This document shows positions 1-5,727 of a stretch of DNA of 9,006 nt, piece by piece. Source of the stretch: Crocinitomicaceae bacterium (GTDB lineage: Bacteria; Bacteroidota; Bacteroidia; Flavobacteriales_D; Crocinitomicaceae). The stretch's first letter is position 1. Each line of letters starts with the position of its first letter. The position numbers and the translations under genes were made by a program. The stretch is from positions 1-9,006 of the forward strand of contig DQTF01000180.1 in assembly GCA_015662935.1 (NCBI GenBank). Direction: 5' to 3'. The notes below the pieces were generated by a model that saw only the letters and a program-made list of their open reading frames with translations, was not told where the DNA came from and did no database searches.

Positions 1-431
1 ATGCGAGTTCTAGACATGAGGAGAGCTTAGGTGAGACTTTTTCACTTGAGAAACTAGATAGTTTTACTAAAATAAAAGATTTGGATTTAATTCCAGAATT
101 CAAAGTGTTTCTTCTCGAGTTTAATACCGACTCCAAGTTTCAAGTAGAACATGTCTTTTTTCCTTTACGGTGCACCTCTTTACTTTCCTATGAAGAAGAG
201 TATTATGATACTACATTTTTAAATAAAGATGAGTACGAATTTATGCAATTATTAAGTCCAAGAAGTAACATTATCGAAGGTGTGGTAAATATAGGTTATT
301 CTTTTATAGCTACTGACAAAGTAGTTGTGGTTTTGGGAGTAGAAGATACTGGTGTAAGAATTGAATATTATTTTAAAATAAACAACAAAAATGAATGGAT
401 TCTTTTTGAAATCACAGACAAGTCAACATAA
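1..431 (+). CDS. DUF4348-like protein, C-terminal part (5' end outside window)
   Basis: The reading frame is open from the left edge (first full codon at base 3) to a TAA at 429-431, giving 142 visible residues, so the true start lies upstream. A TTG at 81 could be read as a start, but 26 sense codons precede it in frame and the sequence before it is protein-like, so I do not believe it. The visible part has an F-x-x-F-(x3)-F-x-x-D-(x2)-FQ core followed closely by FPL (about residues 33-55), and ends in a beta-rich stretch with G-x-x-I-x-YYF, a lone W-x-L-F and a final D-x-S. This pattern matches my recollection of DUF4348, a domain of unknown function found in Bacteroidota proteins that often carry export or lipoprotein signals. 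Any such signal would be outside the window. The function is unknown. The gene ends before a hairpin at 471-501. Confidence 0.7.
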   Translation, partial: ASSRHEESLGETFSLEKLDSFTKIKDLDLIPEFKVFLLEFNTDSKFQVEHVFFPLRCTSLLSYEEEYYDTTFLNKDEYEFMQLLSPRSNIIEGVVNIGYSFIATDKVVVVLGVEDTGVRIEYYFKINNKNEWILFEITDKST

Positions 432-470
432 AAAACAGGCCCAAAGCTAACGCACGAAGCATAACAAACG

Positions 471-501
471 AAACCCTGCTAATCATTGATTAACAGGGTT
501 T
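471..501. terminator. Bidirectional hairpin terminator between convergent genes
   Basis: AAACCCTG at 471-478 pairs perfectly with CAGGGTTT at 494-501. After one mismatch, TAATC (480-484) pairs with GATTA (488-492) around a three-base loop. The plus strand then continues with a short T run. The minus-strand exit is only moderately T-rich. It lies between the DUF4348-like gene and the tRNA, which converge, so it probably serves both; the plus-strand direction looks stronger. Confidence 0.7.
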
Positions 502-516
502 TAATTTGCATTTCTG

Positions 517-590
517 CGGTCTGGACGGGACTCGAACCCGCGACCCTCGCCGTGACAGGGCGATATTCTAACCAACTGAACTACCAGACC
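517..590 (-). tRNA. tRNA-Asp (anticodon GTC)
   Basis: Read on the minus strand, this 74-base sequence folds into a full cloverleaf. The acceptor stem is GGTCTGG/CCAGACC (584-590 with 518-524). The anticodon stem CGCCC/GGGCG-type region encloses the loop CTGTCAC, with the anticodon GTC at 554-556. The T arm contains GGTTCGAGTCC. The discriminator base is G (517), as expected for aspartate tRNAs. The 3' CCA is not encoded: the next bases are CAG, so CCA must be added by the nucleotidyltransferase. It appears to be a single tRNA with its own leader and promoter, ending at the hairpin 471-501. Confidence 0.97.
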
Positions 591-600
591 AAATATCCTA

Positions 601-630
601 ATCATCTAAATGATACTGACAACAGTCAGT
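601..630 (-). other. Two tandem small hairpins in the tRNA-Asp leader
   Basis: Two perfect inverted repeats lie back to back: ATCAT-CTAA-ATGAT (601-614) and ACTGAC-AACA-GTCAGT (615-630). They fall between the predicted tRNA promoter and the mature tRNA 5' end, so they would be part of the pre-tRNA leader removed by RNase P. They might help folding or mark processing. A role as transcription factor sites is equally possible, and chance cannot be excluded because the stems are only 5 and 6 bp. Confidence 0.4.
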
Positions 631-670
631 CTTGAGGATTTTGTTATACACTTTTCGTTTAAAGCGTGGG

Positions 671-678
671 CAAATGTA
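671..678 (-). promoter_or_regulatory. Bacteroidota -7 promoter element for tRNA-Asp
   Basis: The minus strand reads TACATTTG, a perfect match to the TANNTTTG -7 consensus used by the Bacteroidota housekeeping sigma factor. It lies about 80 bases upstream of the mature tRNA. I see no good TTG -33 element at the usual 17-23 base spacing, only AT-rich sequence. The call rests on the -7 match and position. Confidence 0.55.
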
Positions 679-753
679 ATATAAATAAATAGAAATAGAG
701 TATATTTTTTTAAAAAAAAATCAACTTATTTTCATTGATTTTAACTTCTAAAA

Positions 754-792
754 AAAAAGAGCCAGTCAAATGAATTATGACTGGCTCTTTTT
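754..792 (-). terminator. Strong intrinsic terminator of the T9SS cargo gene
   Basis: A perfect 15-bp stem (754-768 with 778-792; GAGCCAGTC core) encloses a nine-base loop. On the minus strand it is followed by a run of T from the A tract at 751-758. It begins 15 bases after the stop codon of the minus-strand gene 808-1995, so this is that gene's terminator. The symmetrical A/T flanks mean it could also work on the plus strand, but no plus-strand gene ends here. Confidence 0.9.
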
Positions 793-807
793 CAATATGT
801 TAAGAAA

Positions 808-1995
808 TTATTTTTTAATGAATCGAATCACTTTAGTCGCATTTACTTTAACGAAATAGATACCGCTTTCTAATGACTGAACATTAATATCATAAGAAGT
901 TGTGTTTATTTTTGAAAAAGAATACATTATTTTCCCGCTAGCATTTGAAATAGTAATACTTTCTGTTTCTCCTTCTAAACCATCAATAGACAATGTGTTT
1001 TCAGTTGGGTTAGGATAAATTCTCAAAGAAGACAATTCATTTTCTCCAATTGCTAAATAACCATCAACTCCATCGCAGTTTTCATCGATACCATTACCTG
1101 GTATGTCAGTTGCTCCTGGATAAATCGTTGGATTAGTATCGTCACAATCATCACCTGTTAATGAGTAGCCTGTAGGAATAGTACATCCTGTTGTCGTTGA
1201 AGAGCTTGCAGGGTCTCCAAATCCATCAAGATCTGTATCTGCATAAATCGTTGTAGTTCCACCAGCAGAAGTAACAGTTACAACTATCTGCATACTGTCT
1301 GTAGCTGGTGCAATTGCAGCACCTTGCTGAGCAGATACTAAATACATAATTGTGTGAGTTCCAGCACCTGCAGTTGCTGGGTCAAAAGAGTTTCCAGTTA
1401 CACCAGGCCCACTAAATGTGCCTCCTGCAGTCCCTGTTGATGTTAATGTAACAGCTCCATCAGTAGAACAGTAAGTAGAATTCAATCCAGTAAAAGTAGG
1501 GTCTGGCTTTATTGTCATCCACATAACGTATTGTGCATTTTGGTTAGATAAAGGAATTGGAATGAATCCACAAATATTCACATCTACTAATAAATCAATC
1601 GTGCAGTTAAATACTCCTGCCTCTGTTGGAGTTCCTGTAAATGAAGCACAACCTAATGTATTTGTTGAAGTGTTAGTTGTATAAGTTGCTTGATTTGTTG
1701 CTCCAGTTATGCCTGCTGGCATAGAACCAAACGTAATATCATGTACTGTAACTATTTGAATGTCTGTACCTGCTTGATTTGGATCAAAAACTCCTGCGTC
1801 AAAGCATTCACCATTCATTACAAATGATTCGAAATCATTATAAGCTTGGTTTATATCTCCGTCATTTAGCATACTGTCACAAATCCCACCGTAAACAGGT
1901 AAAGATGCAGAACAATCTACTGGAGTACATTGTGCATTAGCATTTAAAGTACCAAATATTGAAAATGGTATTAGTAGTAATAATTTTTTCATCAT
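808..1995 (-). CDS. Secreted multidomain protein with Ig-like and MopE-type domains and T9SS sorting domain
   Basis: This 395-residue protein is probably exported by Sec and then passed over the outer membrane by T9SS. Residues 1-21 form a signal peptide (MMKK, hydrophobic core, cleavage after ANA before Q22; no lipobox). Residues 23-63 contain several cysteines. About 84-165 resemble a putative Ig domain, with a GTPTEAG motif at 121-127. About 168-240 form a second Ig-like unit with the common Bacteroidota TGLNSTYC and GGTFSGPGVTG motifs. Residues 251-312 match the MopE-type metal-binding motif: a D-x-D-x-D-G-x-G-D loop (253-261), DDCDD (282-286), PGA and D-x-NCDG. This probably binds Ca2+, by analogy. 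Residues 324-395 are a type A T9SS sorting domain, from YPNP to GIYFVKV and a basic KK end, normally removed or replaced during surface attachment. There is no catalytic domain, so an adhesin or surface-structural role is a guess. A second ATG is codon 2. Confidence 0.9.
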   Translation of the reverse strand: MMKKLLLLIPFSIFGTLNANAQCTPVDCSASLPVYGGICDSMLNDGDINQAYNDFESFVMNGECFDAGVFDPNQAGTDIQIVTVHDITFGSMPAGITGATNQATYTTNTSTNTLGCASFTGTPTEAGVFNCTIDLLVDVNICGFIPIPLSNQNAQYVMWMTIKPDPTFTGLNSTYCSTDGAVTLTSTGTAGGTFSGPGVTGNSFDPATAGAGTHTIMYLVSAQQGAAIAPATDSMQIVVTVTSAGGTTTIYADTDLDGFGDPASSSTTTGCTIPTGYSLTGDDCDDTNPTIYPGATDIPGNGIDENCDGVDGYLAIGENELSSLRIYPNPTENTLSIDGLEGETESITISNASGKIMYSFSKINTTSYDINVQSLESGIYFVKVNATKVIRFIKK

Positions 1996-2016
1996 GTTTT
2001 GTTTTATAATTATGTG

Positions 2017-2046
2017 CTAATGTACGATATTTAAAATAATTGCACA
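2017..2046 (-). promoter_or_regulatory. Candidate promoter of the T9SS cargo gene
   Basis: On the minus strand TACATTAG (2017-2024) differs from the TANNTTTG -7 consensus at one base. TGTG (2043-2046), a one-mismatch version of TTTG, lies 18 bases further upstream. Transcription would start near 2012 and give a leader of roughly 17 bases. There is no obvious Shine-Dalgarno sequence before the start at 1995. Confidence 0.4.
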
Positions 2047-2086
2047 TTCAGTCTTGCTATAAGTTATCAACGAGGTTCTGTGATAA

Positions 2087-2117
2087 TTGTTGAAGCAACA
2101 CATTATTCTTACTTTTG
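2087..2117 (+). promoter_or_regulatory. Promoter of rluF with -7 element seven bases from the start codon
   Basis: TTG at 2087-2089 and a perfect TANNTTTG match, TACTTTTG, at 2110-2117 are separated by 20 bases, within the 17-23 base range for Bacteroidota promoters. The expected transcription start (about 4-7 bases after the -7 element) falls at roughly 2121-2124, and the ATG is at 2124. The mRNA would therefore be leaderless or nearly so. A small palindrome, TGTTG-AAG-CAACA (2088-2100), overlaps the -33 side and could be an operator. Confidence 0.65.
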
Positions 2118-2123
2118 TCATAG

Positions 2124-2852
2124 ATGAATTTAAAAAGATTAAACAAAGCAATAGCTGAAACTGGATACTGTTCTAGAAGAGGTGCCGACAAATTAATCGA
2201 AGAAGGTCGTGTAAAAGTGAATAACGAATTAGCTGGTCTAGGAGTGAAAGTAACTGCAACTGATATTATTTCTGTTAATGGACAGGTGATAACAAAGGAT
2301 GTTGAGAATCTATACTTCGTGTTTAATAAACCTACAGGTATTACTTGCACAACAGATGAAAACATTAAAGGGAATATCATCAGTTTTATAAATTATCCGG
2401 AAAGAATATTTCCGGTAGGAAGACTAGATAAGCCGAGTGAAGGTTTGATATTCTTAACCAATGATGGGGATATTGTCAATAAAATTCTTAGATCTAGAAA
2501 TAATCACGAGAAAGAATACATTGTAGGAGTTAATAAGAAAATCACAGAATGGTTTCTAAATAAAATGAGAAACGGCCTTCCAATTTTAGAAACAGTCACT
2601 AAGAAATGCGTCGTTGAAAAAATAGATGATTACTCCTTTAAAATCATCCTTACTCAAGGTCTGAATCGTCAAATTAGAAGGATGTGCGAACACCTGAATT
2701 ACGAGGTAAGAACATTAAAACGAGTGCGTATTATGAATGTTGAACTTAATCGATTAAAAAAAGGTCAATTGCGATCATTTACTAAAGAAGAATTTGAAGG
2801 CTTGCTCCATTTAATTGGTGACTCTAGTAAAACGGAAGAAGCTTCAGAATAA
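2124..2852 (+). CDS. rluF: 23S rRNA pseudouridine synthase, RluF family
   Basis: This 242-residue protein is predicted to convert a uridine of 23S rRNA to pseudouridine in the cytoplasm; the E. coli homologue acts on U2604. Residues 1-55 are an S4 RNA-binding domain (LNKAIAETGYCSRRGADKLI region). The RsuA/RluB/E/F-type catalytic domain follows, with FNKPTGI at 67-73 and the signature GRLDKPSEGL, in which D102 is the catalytic aspartate. The stretches VNKILR-(x4)-HEKEY, ILETVTKKC and TQGLNRQIRRMCEH are close to those I know from RluF, which favours RluF over RsuA or RluB. Length is usual for the family. The ATG at 2124 is supported by the S4 domain beginning directly after it and by the abutting promoter. 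The gene is divergent from the T9SS cargo gene and ends 27 bases from the convergent desaturase gene, with no clear terminator between them. The acidic tail SKTEEASE is nonconserved. Confidence 0.93.
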   Translation: MNLKRLNKAIAETGYCSRRGADKLIEEGRVKVNNELAGLGVKVTATDIISVNGQVITKDVENLYFVFNKPTGITCTTDENIKGNIISFINYPERIFPVGRLDKPSEGLIFLTNDGDIVNKILRSRNNHEKEYIVGVNKKITEWFLNKMRNGLPILETVTKKCVVEKIDDYSFKIILTQGLNRQIRRMCEHLNYEVRTLKRVRIMNVELNRLKKGQLRSFTKEEFEGLLHLIGDSSKTEEASE

Positions 2853-2879
2853 GCCTTGAGCTTTAACTCTTGTCTTCTT

Positions 2880-4001
2880 TTAATTCCTCGACTCCTTCAA
2901 TTTCTTATCGTATTTTCCAGTGCCTAGATCATTCAATAACGTAAAATGGCTCTTCAATGCACCTAAAAATGTCTTATGGTGGTGATAAGGTACGCCGTAT
3001 TCTTTAGCCGTTGCTTTAACTATTTTTGAAATGTGCTTGTAATGAACATGGCAGATAGTTGGGAATAAATGATGCTCAATTTGATAATTTAAACCTCCAA
3101 TGTACCAAGAGAAAATAGTGCTTCCATTTGCAAAGTTAGCTGTGGTTCTCATTTGGAGAATTGCCCAATTTTCTTCAACACTATTGCTTTCATCAGCCTC
3201 AAAGAATTCTGTTTCTTCAATAACATGGGCCGATTGAAAAATTAACGCGAGAACTAAGCCCGCAATTGCATGCATGATTAAAAAACCTCCAATAACTATT
3301 CCCCAATGAACATTAAGTAAAAACAAAGGCAATGCAATAAAGACTGCTAAATAAGCAATTTTCATAATGATTATTTGGAATAAAGCTTTCTTGTAACCAA
3401 CACCTTGTGCTTTAAGTAATCCTAATTTTTCGTAGCGATTTAATTGCTCAAAATCTTTAGATAAAACCCAGTATATTGTTAATATAGCATATAGAATTGG
3501 AGCATAAAAAATTTGAAATTTGAAAATTGCTTTGTGTTCTTGGTTAGGTGTAAATCTCATAACCCCTTTCTTTTCTATGTCTTCGTCAAAGTGTTCAATG
3601 TTTGTAAAAGTATGATGTAAAACATTGTGCTGAATAATCCAATTCAAAGGGTATCCTCCAGCAAAATTTAAAGTTGCTCCCATTAATTTATTGACAGACT
3701 TACTGGTAGAGTAAGAACCATGATTAGCATCGTGCATAATCGATAAGCCAATACCTGAAACACCAAATCCCATTAAAGCCCACATGCCAATAATTCCCCA
3801 ATTAGAATCAACAACTCCTGTTAACATTAAGACAAAAGGAACAAAATAAAGTGAAAGCATGAAGGCGGACTTAATTTTCATATTCAAGTTCGCGTATTTA
3901 GATATATTGTTATCCGTAAAATAACTGTTTACTCGCTTTCTTAATTCTTTGTAGAATTCAGGGTCTTTTTTGTTGTCAAATTTTACGTGAGGTATGCTCA
4001 T
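2880..4001 (-). CDS. Membrane fatty acid desaturase (acyl-lipid or acyl-CoA, front-end-like)
   Basis: This 373-residue inner-membrane di-iron enzyme is predicted to introduce a double bond into a fatty acyl chain using O2 and an electron donor. All three histidine boxes are present: HDANH (H90, H94), HNVLHH (H125, H129, H130) and QIEHH (Q307, H310, H311). H259 in QSAHV is a likely extra ligand. Hydrophobic segments lie around 45-64, 68-90, 160-180, 208-229 and 233-256. The QxxHH form of the third box is typical of front-end (delta-5/6-type) desaturases and related linoleoyl-CoA desaturase-like bacterial proteins. No cytochrome b5 domain is fused, so electrons must come from a separate ferredoxin or cytochrome. 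Regioselectivity and substrate cannot be read from the sequence. The start at 4001 gives a normal N-terminus and is preceded by a -7 element. The gene has no operon partner and probably helps adjust membrane fluidity. Confidence 0.92.
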   Translation of the reverse strand: MSIPHVKFDNKKDPEFYKELRKRVNSYFTDNNISKYANLNMKIKSAFMLSLYFVPFVLMLTGVVDSNWGIIGMWALMGFGVSGIGLSIMHDANHGSYSTSKSVNKLMGATLNFAGGYPLNWIIQHNVLHHTFTNIEHFDEDIEKKGVMRFTPNQEHKAIFKFQIFYAPILYAILTIYWVLSKDFEQLNRYEKLGLLKAQGVGYKKALFQIIIMKIAYLAVFIALPLFLLNVHWGIVIGGFLIMHAIAGLVLALIFQSAHVIEETEFFEADESNSVEENWAILQMRTTANFANGSTIFSWYIGGLNYQIEHHLFPTICHVHYKHISKIVKATAKEYGVPYHHHKTFLGALKSHFTLLNDLGTGKYDKKLKESRN

Positions 4002-4053
4002 AATTCTTACATTTTATAGATTCTTTGAAAATATCTCTTCCAAAAGATTTCTG

Positions 4054-4061
4054 CAAAGATA
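4054..4061 (-). promoter_or_regulatory. -7 promoter element of the desaturase gene
   Basis: The minus strand reads TATCTTTG, an exact TANNTTTG match followed by CAG. It predicts a transcript start near 4049 and a leader of about 48 bases before the start at 4001. A TTG -33 at the usual spacing is not evident; the nearest TTG is only 12 bases upstream. Confidence 0.55.
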
Positions 4062-4139
4062 AGCTATTTGAATCAAGAAGAACTGATATTTAACAAAAGT
4101 TGAGATGATTTTTGTCCTTTTTTTATTGCATTCAATTGT

Positions 4140-4147
4140 TATCTTTA
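4140..4147 (+). promoter_or_regulatory. Candidate -7 element of the symporter gene
   Basis: TATCTTTA matches TANNTTTG at all but the last base and ends seven bases before the ATG at 4155. The nearest TTTG upstream (4111-4114) is 25 bases away, slightly beyond the usual spacing. If used, transcription starts at about 4151-4154, leaving almost no leader. The call rests mainly on position and similarity to the rluF arrangement. Confidence 0.4.
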
Positions 4148-4154
4148 CGAAGAT

Positions 4155-5657
4155 ATGAGCAAAGAATTAATTGTGACAGTACTAGTACTCTACTTTTTAG
4201 TACTGATAGCTATTTCATATTTCACATCTAGAAAAGCAGATAATTCCTCTTTCTTTTTAGGAGAAAGAAAATCACCTTGGTACATTGTTTCTTTCGGAAT
4301 GATTGGTGCTTCGTTGAGTGGTGTTACATTTATTTCTATACCTGGTTGGGTTGGCAATGAGAGTAATCAATTCAGTTATATGCAGGCAGTGCTAGGTTAT
4401 CTAGTTGGCTATTTCATCGTTGCGTATGTATTGCTACCTATCTATTATCGACTAAATTTAACATCAATCTATGAGTATCTAAAACAACGTTTCGGTTTCT
4501 GGTCCTATAAAACAGGAGCTTCTTTTTTCTTACTTTCAAGAATTATTGGTGCATCTGTTCGTTTATTGCTGGTTGCAAATGTTTTGCAGGATATTCTCTT
4601 TGATGATTGGGGAATACGCTTTGAATTTACAGTAGTTATTTCTGTGATTCTCATTTGGCTTTATACCAACCGTGGCGGAATAAAAACCATCGTTTGGACA
4701 GATACCTTACAAACAGCTTTTATGCTTGGATCAGTTTTATTAACAGTTTGGTTTATCAGTGATGCGCTAAATTTATCGGAATCAACAGGTGCTGTGTCAA
4801 CTATTGCAGATAGTTCTTATTCTAAAATATTTTTCTTCGATGATATCAATGATAGCAATCATTTCTTGAAGCATTTCTTGGGAGGTATTTTTATTACTAT
4901 CGGAATGACAGGACTCGATCAAGACATGATGCAAAAGAATTTAAGTTGCAAGAATATAAAGGATGCACAGAAAAATATGATTTCTATGGCATTCGTTTTA
5001 GTGGCTGTTAATCTAGTTTTTTTAGGTTTGGGTGCTTTACTTTATATTTATGCTGCGAAGAATGGAATTGAATTTGAAAAATCAGACTTGTTATTTTCGT
5101 CTGTTGCTATGAGTGATGCGGCAGGTCCAGTTATTGGTGTACTTTTCTTACTAGGTTTAATTGCCGCAGCTTATTCCAGTGCTGATTCTGCATTAACTTC
5201 TTTAACGACCTCTTTTTCTATTGATTTTTTGGGAGTAAAAGAAGAAGGGTATGATGAGAATAAGAAAGAGTCTACTCGAAAGATTGTTCACGTTGCAATG
5301 TCTGTTGTGATTATTCTGACCGTTATTCTTTTAAAGAACACAACAGATGGTTCAGCAATCGGATTGCTAATGAAATTCGCAGGATTTACTTACGGTCCAC
5401 TCATCGGTATGTTCTTTTTTGGAATTCTTTCTAAACGCTCGATTAAAGATCAATTCATTCCAATAATGAGTATAGTGTCTATCTTAACAACTGTCATTTT
5501 GTGGTATTTGTCTGCAGGTGCTCCCGGTGGTTATGAAGTGAATGAAATCGCAATGGGAATCTTCGGAGCCTATAAGTTCGGCTTTGAAATCATCCTCGTC
5601 AACGCATTGATTACTTTCTTTGGTTTATATCTTTTATCAAAGAAAAAGCTAAGCTAG
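4155..5657 (+). CDS. Sodium:solute symporter (SSS/SLC5 family)
   Basis: This 500-residue inner-membrane protein is predicted to import a small organic solute with Na+. It has the hydrophobic pattern of about 13 transmembrane helices, starting with a helix at about 4-23. Family signs include GASLSGVTFIS (51-61, first core helix), the R-G-G-I-K-T-x-V-W-T-D-x-x-Q motif (173-186), G-x-D-Q-D-x-M-Q in the middle, and YSSADSALTSL (340-350). S341 and S342 of the last motif align with the Na2-site pair known from PutP and vSGLT. Length is normal for the family. SSS members carry sugars, proline, pantothenate, sialic acid and more, and I cannot assign a substrate. The following gene may act on amino-sugar nucleotides, but 70 bases and a candidate promoter separate them, so that link is weak. 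The ATG at 4155 gives the expected short N-terminus. Confidence 0.93.
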   Translation: MSKELIVTVLVLYFLVLIAISYFTSRKADNSSFFLGERKSPWYIVSFGMIGASLSGVTFISIPGWVGNESNQFSYMQAVLGYLVGYFIVAYVLLPIYYRLNLTSIYEYLKQRFGFWSYKTGASFFLLSRIIGASVRLLLVANVLQDILFDDWGIRFEFTVVISVILIWLYTNRGGIKTIVWTDTLQTAFMLGSVLLTVWFISDALNLSESTGAVSTIADSSYSKIFFFDDINDSNHFLKHFLGGIFITIGMTGLDQDMMQKNLSCKNIKDAQKNMISMAFVLVAVNLVFLGLGALLYIYAAKNGIEFEKSDLLFSSVAMSDAAGPVIGVLFLLGLIAAAYSSADSALTSLTTSFSIDFLGVKEEGYDENKKESTRKIVHVAMSVVIILTVILLKNTTDGSAIGLLMKFAGFTYGPLIGMFFFGILSKRSIKDQFIPIMSIVSILTTVILWYLSAGAPGGYEVNEIAMGIFGAYKFGFEIILVNALITFFGLYLLSKKKLS

Positions 5658-5684
5658 ATTAGAGTGCAGTCGATACGCAACTTC

Positions 5685-5716
5685 AATTATTAATTGTTAA
5701 TTGTTAATTAATAATT
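5685..5716. repeat. AT-only inverted repeat with 7-bp tandem repeat
   Basis: AATTATTAATT (5685-5695) and AATTAATAATT (5706-5716) form a perfect 11-bp inverted repeat with a ten-base spacer. Overlapping it, TTAATTG is repeated with a seven-base period (5690-5696, 5697-5703, then TTAATTA at 5704-5710). The whole stretch has only two G and no C. It lies between the symporter and the GlmU-like gene. It could act as a weak terminator (though no T run follows), an AT-rich promoter upstream element, or a protein-binding site. Confidence 0.6.
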
Positions 5717-5723
5717 AAATTAG
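5694..5723 (+). promoter_or_regulatory. Candidate promoter of the GlmU-like gene
   Basis: TTG (5694-5696) and TAAATTAG (5716-5723, one mismatch to TANNTTTG) are 19 bases apart, which fits Bacteroidota spacing. The predicted start is within a few bases of the ATG at 5728, so any leader is very short. The -33 TTG lies inside the tandem repeat, and the next repeat copy supplies a second TTG too close to be used. Confidence 0.4.
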
Positions 5724-5727
5724 TGCT

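Noticed and set aside
81..431. A complete 116-residue gene starting at TTG 81
   Set aside because: The same frame is open and protein-like back to the window edge, so this is an internal codon of a longer gene, not its start.
2057..2380. 107-residue frame on the minus strand
   Set aside because: It lies opposite the clear S4 and catalytic regions of rluF and has no recognisable motif; it is a shadow.
2853..2879. Shared terminator between rluF and the desaturase gene
   Set aside because: Only 27 bases separate the stop codons, and I could not find a stem longer than a few base pairs; termination may be Rho-dependent or inside the genes.
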